A stretch of 7,420 nt of DNA from an uncultured Oscillospiraceae bacterium (GTDB lineage: Bacteria; Bacillota; Clostridia; Oscillospirales; Oscillospiraceae). The stretch's first letter is position 1; each line of letters begins with the position of its first letter. The translations under genes were made by a program, and so were the position numbers. Location: assembly GCA_900752305.1 (NCBI GenBank), contig CAADUV010000006.1:1-7420 (forward strand), read 5' to 3'. Below, piece by piece: positions 1-6,416 of this stretch. A model generated the notes under the pieces. That model saw only the letters and a list, made by a program, of their open reading frames with translations. It made no database searches and was not told the origin of the DNA.

Positions 1-57
1 TTTATAGTATACTGATAGAGTCTTTTCTTGTACTTTATATTGACAGAGGAGGATTCC

Positions 58-1488
58 ATGTCTGATTATCCTAGAGATCAACGCAACCGCGGCAACGGTG
101 ATAACTCCGGTATCCCATGGCCGCTTATTATCATCGCCTTTTGCATCTTTTGGCCGGTGGGGATTCTGCTCCTGCTGCTGAAGTTCTCCCAAGATGCCAA
201 GCTCCAACAGCACAAGGAGGATTGGGTCAACGCTTTGAACAACCAAGATATTCCCTTCGCCCAGCGGCAAGAGGCGGCCGCTCAGCGGCAGGCAGAGCGC
301 CAGGCTGCTCGGCGGGCACGCTATGCCCACGCCCATGAATGGGCACAAGCGCAACCGCAGACGCCGCCGCCCCAGTCCCCGCCCAAGGAGGACAGTCAGC
401 CTCACTCCGAGCGCACAGCGGAGGAGAAGATCCGACAGCAAGCACGGCAGCAGGCAAAGCGCCGGACGAATCAGCAAACCCACAAGGCACCGCGTTCCAA
501 CCGCCGCTCTCCTGCCAGTCTGAAAAGCGGCACCGCCCTCTCCGTTGTAGGTGGCATCCTCGCCGTTTTCTTTGGGATGATCACCTGCAACGTCTTTTTG
601 GACTGGATCCCCATTGATGCTTTTTATGCCGTCCAGCAGTCCATCGTCCCCTTCTTCCTCACTGGCATCGGCGGCGGTTTATTCGCCTGGGGGCGGTTCC
701 GGCACCGGCAGAGCAAGCGGCTGCGGCGGATGCTGAACATGATCGGCAAGCAGACCGTGCTTGACATCCGCCAACTGGCGGATGCCCTGGGGTACAGCTA
801 TCCCAAGACCTGCGATGATATTCAAGAGCTCATTGACGGCGGCTATCTGGGCGAGAACGCCTACATCAATATGGCCACCGGCCAGCTCTTCCTGGATACC
901 GATGGATTCCAGAGCGTGGAAAAAAAGAAGCCTTCTCAGGAAGAAGCCACCGACCAGGACGCCAAGCTGCTGGCAGAGATCCGCCAGCTGGATGATGATA
1001 TTGACGATGAGGAGATGAGCCGGAAGATCCGGCGCATCGAGGAGTGTACCGAGCACATCCTGGAGTACCAGAAGAAGCACCCGGACAAAGCGTCCGAACT
1101 GCACACCTTCCTGGACTACTACCTGCCCACCACCATGAAGCTCCTCCACGCCTATGCAGAGCTGGAGGATCAGGGCGTAGCTGGGGACAACATCTCCACC
1201 ACCAAGGCCCGCATTGAGTCCACCATGGACAGCGTGGTGCAGGGGTTCGAGGCACAACTGGACAAGCTCTTTGAGGGGAGTATGCTGGATATTTCGGCGG
1301 ACATTTCGGTGATGGAAAAGATGCTCTCCCGGGACGGTCTGGCCGGCGGCATGAAGATGCCCAAAGCGCCCACTGAACCGGAGACACCTGCCCAGTCCGT
1401 CCCCTACACCCCCACGCTGACTCTGGACCCCAACGGCGACAGCACTGCCGCTGTGCAGACCATGCCGGAGGAGGAAGGACAGGGGTAA
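58..1488 (+). CDS. XpaC-family (5-bromo-4-chloroindolyl phosphate hydrolysis family) membrane protein
   Basis: Predicted 476-residue membrane protein. From the ATG start, helix 1 is at about residues 20-42. A long Gln/Arg/Ala-rich hydrophilic stretch (65-150) follows, then a helix pair at about 158-180 and 192-212. Residues about 218-280 look like a winged-helix-type module (LDIRQLADALGYS, then IQELIDGGYLG). The C-terminal part (about 300-428) carries the XpaC-family pattern: FLDYYLPTTMKLL at 351-363, then DISADISVMEKML at 411-423. XpaC proteins are often encoded beside TelA-type toxic-anion resistance proteins, and their biochemical role is unsettled. No telA is visible here, though it could lie upstream of the window. 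The start is set by AGAGGAGG at 45-52, five bases before ATG 58; a TTG at 28 lacks such a site. A TATACT at 8-13 may be a -10 box, with its -35 outside the window. The protein is much longer than the roughly 200-residue Bacillus XpaC. Family call is fairly sure, function is not. Confidence 0.85.
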   Translation: MSDYPRDQRNRGNGDNSGIPWPLIIIAFCIFWPVGILLLLLKFSQDAKLQQHKEDWVNALNNQDIPFAQRQEAAAQRQAERQAARRARYAHAHEWAQAQPQTPPPQSPPKEDSQPHSERTAEEKIRQQARQQAKRRTNQQTHKAPRSNRRSPASLKSGTALSVVGGILAVFFGMITCNVFLDWIPIDAFYAVQQSIVPFFLTGIGGGLFAWGRFRHRQSKRLRRMLNMIGKQTVLDIRQLADALGYSYPKTCDDIQELIDGGYLGENAYINMATGQLFLDTDGFQSVEKKKPSQEEATDQDAKLLAEIRQLDDDIDDEEMSRKIRRIEECTEHILEYQKKHPDKASELHTFLDYYLPTTMKLLHAYAELEDQGVAGDNISTTKARIESTMDSVVQGFEAQLDKLFEGSMLDISADISVMEKMLSRDGLAGGMKMPKAPTEPETPAQSVPYTPTLTLDPNGDSTAAVQTMPEEEGQG

Positions 1489-1505
1489 CCTGCTCGTGAA
1501 ACGCG

Positions 1506-1535
1506 AACACGGAGTCTTCGGACTCCGTGTTTTTT
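1506..1535 (+). terminator. Rho-independent terminator of the XpaC-family gene
   Basis: An 11-bp perfect stem (1506-1516 with 1521-1531) closes on a TTCG tetraloop of the very stable C(UUCG)G type and runs into six T residues (1530-1535). It lies 17 bases after the stop codon and separates this gene from the chaperonin operon. Confidence 0.93.
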
Positions 1536-1731
1536 GCTCTATCGCCTTGTCTGCTAAAAAATGCGCCTGGTTTCTTGCTCTTTTTGGGCGGTTCGTCAAA
1601 AACAAACGGCAGCGCTTTTCTGCATTGACAGAAAAAGCAACAGATACGGCGTTTGAGTGAGAGTTTTCAAGAAAACAGTGTGCTATTTTAAAATAAGCAG
1701 GTAATTCACAGAAAATTCAGAAAAAATTCAC
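1536..1731. other. Non-coding spacer upstream of the groESL promoter
   Basis: No credible gene is seen. The first two thirds show nothing I can name; a TTGACA at 1625-1630 has no good -10 partner. The last part is AT-rich and structured. There is a 12-bp palindrome TATTTTAAAATA at 1684-1695. An inverted repeat has arms 1691-1702 and 1730-1741, with one G-T wobble and a 27-base spacer. Three AATTCA copies begin at 1703, 1714 and 1725. Confidence 0.6.
1703..1730. repeat. Three AATTCA direct repeats with 11-bp spacing
   Basis: AATTCA occurs at 1703-1708, 1714-1719 and 1725-1730, each copy starting exactly 11 bp after the last. The array ends just before the -35 box at 1732. The spacing puts the copies on one face of the helix. 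This could be an activator or UP-like site of the groESL promoter, or chance within AT-rich DNA. Confidence 0.5.
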
Positions 1732-1760
1732 TTGCTTATTTCCCACACCTGCATTATTAT
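1732..1760 (+). promoter_or_regulatory. sigma-A promoter of groESL
   Basis: TTGCTT (1732-1737) and TATTAT (1755-1760) are separated by 17 bp, the optimal spacing. Transcription would start near 1767, just before the CIRCE element, so bound HrcA would overlap the start region. The -35 box lies inside the right arm of an inverted repeat (1730-1741). Confidence 0.78.
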
Positions 1761-1771
1761 TATAGTTGCAC

Positions 1772-1798
1772 CTGGCACTCCTATCTTTTGAGTGCTAG
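1772..1798 (+). promoter_or_regulatory. CIRCE operator (HrcA binding site)
   Basis: CTGGCACTC (1772-1780), nine bases, then GAGTGCTAG (1790-1798). This matches the CIRCE layout TTAGCACTC-N9-GAGTGCTAA; the two arms pair at eight of nine positions and the GCACTC/GAGTGC cores are intact. CIRCE is the known binding site of the heat-shock repressor HrcA. Its place between promoter and groES implies heat-inducible, HrcA-repressed expression. hrcA itself is not in the window. Confidence 0.95.
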
Positions 1799-1827
1799 AT
1801 TCTCTCAAATTGTTTATAATAATATGA

Positions 1828-2136
<309 letters not shown>

Positions 2137-2159
2137 GCCTTTCCCACACCCACTACAGC

Positions 2160-2174
2160 CCGCCTGACAGGCGG
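2160..2174 (+). other. Small hairpin between groES and groEL
   Basis: CCGCCT (2160-2165), three bases, then AGGCGG (2169-2174) form a perfect 6-bp GC-rich stem. No T-tract follows, so it is not a normal terminator. It could affect mRNA processing or the relative levels of the two messages. Role is inferred. Confidence 0.45.
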
Positions 2175-2209
2175 CGCTGCTCTCACTTGAACTCAACATT
2201 CGGAGGTAA

Positions 2210-3847
<1,638 letters not shown>

Positions 3848-3880
3848 TCCACATCGTTGGATTTTCCCAAGGAACGATCG

Positions 3881-3909
3881 CACCCCCTGGTTTTCCAGGG
3901 GGTGTTTTT
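3881..3909 (+). terminator. Rho-independent terminator of groESL
   Basis: A perfect 10-bp stem, CACCCCCTGG (3881-3890) with CCAGGGGGTG (3895-3904), closes on a TTTT loop and is followed by five T residues (3905-3909). It lies 34 bases after the groEL stop codon. Confidence 0.95.
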
Positions 3910-3934
3910 CCACCATGGAAAAGGAGCCAAACAG

Positions 3935-4153
3935 ATGGATTCAGAATTTCGACGAGAACTGGCGCTGCTGCAACAGGACGGGCTGAAGACCAACCCCATG
4001 CGCCTGGCCTATGAGGAGAAGGTGCGGGGGTTACAGGCGCTGAAGGAGGAGCTGGCGCACCGGCTCCATGAGCAGCGGCGGGAGCTGGGACGGGCGTACA
4101 AGGAGATGGCGCCTCCGCCACCCGGCCCATCGCCAATTTGGACCAGCGGCTGA
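3935..4153 (+). CDS. Small helical protein, probably frameshifted at its C-terminus
   Basis: 72-residue product of unknown function. Residues about 22-58 (MRLAYEEKVRGLQALKEELA and on) are charged, Leu-spaced and likely a coiled coil. AAGGAG at 3921-3926, eight bases before ATG 3935, supports this start; an in-frame start at 3857 would lie across the groESL terminator. The last 14 residues are Pro-rich and unlike the rest (APPPPGPSPIWTSG). In the frame one base back, reading continues from about 4111 to a TAA at 4210-4212 with protein-like text (NLDQRLTLNGFIRWFEQ). Restoring one G near 4108-4109 would give a single product of about 92 residues ending in PDHKA. I read this as a broken gene or a sequencing error. 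No promoter of its own is evident after the groESL terminator. I do not recognise the family. Confidence 0.6.
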   Translation: MDSEFRRELALLQQDGLKTNPMRLAYEEKVRGLQALKEELAHRLHEQRRELGRAYKEMAPPPPGPSPIWTSG

Positions 4154-4212
4154 CCTTGAATGGGTTCATCCGGTGGTTTGAGCAAGTGTATCTCCCCGAC
4201 CATAAAGCATAA
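4111..4212 (+). pseudogene. Out-of-frame 3' remainder of the small gene at 3935
   Basis: This stretch is open in the frame shifted by -1 from the preceding gene and encodes ASATRPIANL followed by DQRLTLNGFIRWFEQVYL and PDHKA before TAA. It has amphipathic, ordinary composition and no start codon or ribosome site of its own. It is best read as the true C-terminus of the upstream gene, separated by a one-base deletion in the GG at 4108-4109. Confidence 0.55.
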
Positions 4213-4322
4213 AAACGGCATCCTACGAACGAACATTTTGTGAACGAAACTTAATAGGATACTGTTTTTTCTGTAACTTTTCTTTATTTTTGGATATAGT
4301 TTGTCATATTTCCAGGATTGTC

Positions 4323-4350
4323 TTGACATCATCTCCGGTGTATGTACAAT
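4323..4350 (+). promoter_or_regulatory. sigma-A promoter of the paralogous membrane-protein pair
   Basis: Consensus TTGACA (4323-4328) and TACAAT (4345-4350) with a 16-bp spacer. Transcription would start near 4357 and give a leader of about 47 bases before the start codon at 4404. The AT-rich stretch at 4265-4320 lies just upstream. Confidence 0.8.
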
Positions 4351-4403
4351 AGTATGTATAGAGAAGTCATACACCACATTGCCACACTCAGAGGAGGTTT
4401 ATG

Positions 4404-4844
4404 ATGAAGAAAACAATATCCGCTTTGGTCGCCCTGCTGGGGCCACTGTTCCTTATCATTGTTCTGGCGCACATTTCCTACACCATCGAAGGGTACACCA
4501 GTGTCTCTTTTAACCCCTATCCACGCATGATCTGGTATCTGGCATCTGGCGTTTTGGTAGCACTGTATCTCGCTGTGCTCCTGGTGCTCTGTCCACGGCA
4601 TTCCAGCCCTGCCCTGGTTCCTTGTGCCGTCTTGGGTGCGATTTTGGCATTGGTACTGTGTGTGCTGGAAACATCCTCCTTCGCCGCTGTCATGGACTAT
4701 CTCCCCTTCAGCGTTTGCTGTCCCATCCGATTGGAAGGACTTACTGTACTCCGCCTGACTGGTGTGACGGTGACGGGCAACATCCTGTGTGCTGTCCGTG
4801 CCTCCCGAGGGGCAGAGGAAGTGGGGAGACGGTTAAACGACTGA
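4404..4844 (+). CDS. Four-helix membrane protein, first paralogue of a tandem pair
   Basis: 146-residue integral membrane protein of unknown function. Likely helices lie at about residues 6-24, 43-63, 69-89 and 112-132, so both ends are probably on the same side. It is clearly homologous to the next gene: by hand alignment about 37 of the first 90 positions are identical without gaps, including LVALYL, LVPCAV and GAI. The last-helix block PIRLE..LT..L.LTGV is even better conserved. It carries about nine extra residues in the loop before that block, where it also has a Cys-Cys pair (105-106). GAGGAGG at 4391-4397 favours ATG 4404 (six-base spacing) over ATG 4401. Its consensus promoter is at 4323. 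I do not recognise the family; no catalytic motif is visible. Confidence 0.85.
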   Translation: MKKTISALVALLGPLFLIIVLAHISYTIEGYTSVSFNPYPRMIWYLASGVLVALYLAVLLVLCPRHSSPALVPCAVLGAILALVLCVLETSSFAAVMDYLPFSVCCPIRLEGLTVLRLTGVTVTGNILCAVRASRGAEEVGRRLND

Positions 4845-4890
4845 CGCCTATCCACTCCATCCACACAGATTACAAAAGGAGGTTTTGAAG

Positions 4891-5289
4891 ATGAAACAGA
4901 AGGCATCCGCTGCGATTGCCGTCATCGGACCGGTGCTCGTTATCACACTCTTGTCCGCTGTCACTTGGCAGATGTACAAATTCAAGGAACTGCACTTTGA
5001 TATGATGTCCTATGCGCTCTGGATACTGGCCATGGGCCTTCTGGTCGCCCTGTATCTGGTGCTGACCCTGGTGGTACTGCCTAAGTACGCCACCCCTATG
5101 TTGGTTCCTTGCGCCGTGATGGGTGCCATTTTCGCCCTGGCGCTGGCCGTCATCGACTGGTTTGGCTTCTACATCCCGCAGCCCATCCGCCTGGAGTCCC
5201 TGACCACCCTGAACCTGACTGGTGTGCTGGTGGTGGGCAACCTGGCCTGTGCCGTGCTGGCGCGGCGGGGTTGTGCTGGGACGGAATAA
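4891..5289 (+). CDS. Four-helix membrane protein, second paralogue of a tandem pair
   Basis: 132-residue integral membrane protein of unknown function with four likely helices (about 6-24, 43-63, 70-90 and 104-123). It shares with the preceding gene the motifs LVALYL, LVPCAV.GAI and PIRLE.LT.L.LTGV, so the two arose by tandem duplication. The loop before PIRLE is about nine residues shorter here. AAAGGAGG at 4875-4882, eight bases before ATG 4891, sets the start; TTG 4885 is too close to that site. The 46-base gap from the first gene holds no terminator, so they form one operon. The final ~140 bases are open on the opposite strand as the tail of the convergent lipoprotein frame. Function could be transport, immunity or envelope sensing; nothing visible decides it. 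Confidence 0.87.
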   Translation: MKQKASAAIAVIGPVLVITLLSAVTWQMYKFKELHFDMMSYALWILAMGLLVALYLVLTLVVLPKYATPMLVPCAVMGAIFALALAVIDWFGFYIPQPIRLESLTTLNLTGVLVVGNLACAVLARRGCAGTE

Positions 5290-5800
5290 AGTAATCAGGC
5301 AGGGAGTCACGTCTTGTGGCTTTCCTGCCTTTTTTTTTGCCTTTTTTTTTCTCTATGGCGTCCGCCGCCATATCCAGCGCCTTGCCGATGAAGCTGACTT
5401 TGCGCTCACTGATGACCTTTCCCTGAGCGGAGATGGTCACGTCCGCTACGGCGAACTGGTCCCCTTTGGAGTCCTCTGTGCTCCCCGTCAGGGTCTGCCA
5501 CTGGACGGTGATGTCCTCCTTGGTGATGGGTTCTGACGTCTCCACTTGATAGCTCATGGCCTGGGAGAAGGCGGAGTTGGAGCTGGAGGCAACTTTGACC
5601 CCGTTCTTTTCCTGGTAGACTTGGATGGTGTAGAAGACCTGGTCCGACTCCTTTGTAATGTATTTTTCATTGGGGGATATGGTTGTCTCATAGATGAGGT
5701 TGGAGGATGAGGCATCCGTGGAGGTGCTGGTCTCGGTACTGCATCCGGTGAAGGAAAGCAGTAGGGTCAGGACAAGCATCCCGGTGCAAAATTTTTTCAT
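5150..5800 (-). CDS. Secreted lipoprotein of unknown function, 3' end uncertain
   Basis: Open frame of 216 residues on the minus strand. A signal peptide (Lys2-Lys3, hydrophobic 7-16) leads to a lipobox SFTGC with Cys20 as the lipidation site; Phe at -3 is less common than Leu. A Ser/Thr-rich linker follows (21-33). Residues about 36-140 have the alternating pattern of a small beta-sandwich domain. AAGGAG (minus strand, 5808-5813), seven bases before the ATG at 5800, sets the start. A possible weak promoter is TTGGAA (5866-5871) with CATAAT (5841-5846), 19 bp apart. After ALDMAADAIE (141-150) the frame runs through KKKGKKKG, then the terminator hairpin, then about 140 bases antisense to the membrane-protein gene; that tail is probably not native. 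A -1 slip on an A9 run would end the protein at a TGA at 5307-5309. The start and mature domain are secure, the end is not. Confidence 0.7.
   Translation of the reverse strand: MKKFCTGMLVLTLLLSFTGCSTETSTSTDASSSNLIYETTISPNEKYITKESDQVFYTIQVYQEKNGVKVASSSNSAFSQAMSYQVETSEPITKEDITVQWQTLTGSTEDSKGDQFAVADVTISAQGKVISERKVSFIGKALDMAADAIEKKKGKKKGRKATRRDSLPDYFIPSQHNPAAPARHRPGCPPPAHQSGSGWSGTPGGWAAGCRSQTSR
5297..5338 (+). terminator. Rho-independent terminator of the membrane-protein pair
   Basis: AGGCAGG (5297-5303) pairs with CCTGCCT (5324-5330). The stem can extend inward through GAGTCAC and GTGGCTT with one bulged T, giving about 14 pairs around a GTCTT loop. A run of nine T residues (5330-5338) follows, repeated as a second T9 at 5342-5350. 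On the other strand the hairpin is followed only by a weak T-rich stretch, so it may work poorly in that direction. Confidence 0.93.
5327..5350. repeat. Perfect 12-bp tandem repeat GCCTTTTTTTTT x2
   Basis: Two exact copies, GCC plus nine T, at 5327-5338 and 5339-5350. The first supplies the U-tract of the terminator on the plus strand. On the minus strand both copies are read in frame as KKKG KKKG at the end of the lipoprotein. Homopolymer runs of nine are prone to replication, transcription and sequencing slippage. Confidence 0.9.
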
Positions 5801-5884
5801 GGCGGTTCTCCTTCTGGTGCGGCCGGTCAGGCGGTTTGGTATTATGTGAAAATGCCCAGTATTTCTTCCAACTATTTTTTGCGG

Positions 5885-5928
5885 AAAAAAGGAAAACCCA
5901 CCGTAATCCTTATGATTACGGTGGGTTT
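5885..5928 (-). terminator. Rho-independent terminator of the tRNA operon
   Basis: A perfect 15-bp stem (5914-5928 with 5894-5908) with a five-base loop. On the minus strand it is followed by TTTT, CC and TTTTTT. It begins one base after the CCA end of tRNA-Val and isolates the tRNA operon from the lipoprotein gene beyond. Confidence 0.95.
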
Positions 5929-5929
5929 C

Positions 5930-6006
5930 TGGTGGAGACTGGGGGACTTGAACCCTCGGCCTCATGCGTGTGAAGCATGCGCTCTAGCCAGCTGAGCTAA
6001 GCCTCC
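5930..6006 (-). tRNA. tRNA-Val (anticodon CAC)
   Basis: 77 bases including an encoded CCA. Acceptor GGAGGCT pairs with AGTCTCC (one G-U). The anticodon arm is CATGC-TTCACAC-GCATG, placing CAC at 34-36 to read GUG. The T-loop is TTCAAGT. The T-stem GAGGG/CCCCC contains one A-C mismatch at the 50-64 pair, which is unusual but tolerable. Last tRNA of the operon, next to the terminator. Confidence 0.95.
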
Positions 6007-6012
6007 ATAGTA

Positions 6013-6039
6013 AGATAGGAAGCGAGACGCTTCCTATCT
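6013..6039 (-). other. Perfect 12-bp hairpin between tRNA-Glu and tRNA-Val
   Basis: AGATAGGAAGCG (6013-6024) and its exact complement CGCTTCCTATCT (6028-6039) flank a three-base loop and fill almost all of the 34-base spacer. No T-tract follows on the minus strand, so termination is unlikely. It could guide processing of the tRNA precursor. Confidence 0.75.
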
Positions 6040-6040
6040 G

Positions 6041-6115
6041 TGGTGACCCGTACGGGATTCGAACCCATGTTACAGCCGTGAAAGGGCCGTGTCTTAACCA
6101 CTTGACCAACGGGCC
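6041..6115 (-). tRNA. tRNA-Glu (anticodon TTC)
   Basis: 75 bases including an encoded CCA. Acceptor GGCCCGT pairs with ACGGGTC (one G-U). The anticodon arm is CGGCC-CTTTCAC-GGCTG, giving TTC at 34-36 for GAA/GAG codons. The D-arm GGTCAAGTGGTTAAGAC is typical of bacterial tRNA-Glu. The T-loop is TTCGAAT. It is the middle gene of the three-tRNA operon. Confidence 0.96.
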
Positions 6116-6126
6116 ATTGAATTTTA

Positions 6127-6160
6127 TCTTAAAAGGGTGGGTCGCTCCACCCTTTTAAGA
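6127..6160 (-). other. 14-bp hairpin between tRNA-Met and tRNA-Glu, terminator-like core
   Basis: Arms 6127-6140 and 6147-6160 are perfectly complementary around a six-base loop. The core is a GGGTGG/CCACCC stem flanked by AAAA before and TTTT after, which resembles a short two-way intrinsic terminator. Downstream tRNAs are still expected to be expressed, so it may attenuate transcription or serve as a processing signal. Confidence 0.75.
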
Positions 6161-6162
6161 GG

Positions 6163-6239
6163 TGGTAGCGGCGACTGGATTTGAACCAGTGACACTGCGG
6201 GTATGAACCGCATGCTCTAGCCAACTGAGCTACGCCGCC
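6163..6239 (-). tRNA. tRNA-Met (anticodon CAT), elongator type
   Basis: 77 bases including an encoded CCA. Acceptor GGCGGCG pairs with CGCCGCT (terminal G-U). The anticodon arm is TGCGG-TTCATAC-CCGCA, giving CAT. The anticodon stem lacks the three G-C pairs typical of initiator tRNA, and the 1-72 position is a G-U pair rather than the unpaired end of an initiator. Elongator Met is the best call; a lysidine-modified tRNA-Ile(CAU) is less likely but not excluded by eye. First tRNA of the operon. Confidence 0.92.
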
Positions 6240-6286
6240 GTATCGGTTTCGCTCGGAAGCAGCTCGTGTCCGGCGGAACAATGACT

Positions 6287-6315
6287 ATTATAGTCATGCG
6301 GGGTCGATTTGTCAA
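6287..6315 (-). promoter_or_regulatory. Consensus promoter of the tRNA operon
   Basis: On the minus strand, TTGACA (6310-6315) and TATAAT (6287-6292) are both exact consensus with a 17-bp spacer. Transcription would start near 6280, about 41 bases before tRNA-Met. A 7-bp inverted repeat, ATGACTA-TTA-TAGTCAT (6281-6297), is centred on the -10 box. Confidence 0.93.
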
Positions 6316-6319
6316 GCAC

Positions 6320-6370
6320 TTTTTTCAAAAAATCGAAAACTTTTTTCTGGTGTTTTTTCCTCGTTTTTTT
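6320..6370 (-). promoter_or_regulatory. A-tract / UP-element region upstream of the tRNA promoter
   Basis: Upstream of the tRNA -35 box lie T-runs (plus strand) at 6320-6325, 6341-6346, 6353-6358 and 6364-6370, plus an A6 run at 6327-6332. Run starts are spaced 21, 12 and 11 bases, close to helical phasing, so the DNA is probably curved. The part at about 6320-6340 fits the -40 to -60 window of an UP element that binds the alpha C-terminal domain, as often seen at stable-RNA promoters. Confidence 0.55.
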
Positions 6371-6380
6371 CGCCAGTGAA

Positions 6381-6407
6381 TTGACAAAATCCCGAATCTG
6401 TTATAAG
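6381..6407 (+). promoter_or_regulatory. Possible promoter of the exonuclease gene
   Basis: An exact TTGACA at 6381-6386 and TATAAG at 6402-6407 are only 15 bp apart. Use of this pair would start transcription near 6414, almost at the ATG, and would exclude the ribosome site at 6405-6410 from the mRNA. Either the message is leaderless or the -35 match is fortuitous. Confidence 0.35.
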
Positions 6408-6416
6408 GTGTTTTCC

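Noticed and set aside
679..1605. 308-codon open frame antisense to the XpaC-family gene
   Set aside because: Composition-driven shadow; it crosses the terminator at 1506-1535, and the forward frame has clear domains and a strong ribosome site.
1625..1655. TTGACA at 1625 as an extra promoter
   Set aside because: No acceptable -10 hexamer at 16-18 bp; it faces a spacer with no nearby gene start.
3857..3934. Upstream in-frame start for the small gene at 3935
   Set aside because: It would place the first 26 residues across the groESL terminator and lacks the ribosome site that precedes 3935.
4227..4248. GAACGAA direct repeat
   Set aside because: Two 7-base copies in AT-rich spacer DNA; consistent with chance, no third unit and no phasing.
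4220..4270. Possible terminator ATCCTA...TAGGAT then T6
   Set aside because: Only six base pairs around a 29-base loop without inner pairing, and four bases separate the stem from the T-run. Too weak to call.
5222..5536. 104-codon plus-strand frame spanning the terminator
   Set aside because: It overlaps a recognised membrane gene, a strong terminator and the lipoprotein on the other strand, with no ribosome site.
5885..6240. CRISPR-like repeats from the regularly spaced hairpins
   Set aside because: The stems differ in sequence and the intervening units are ordinary tRNA genes.
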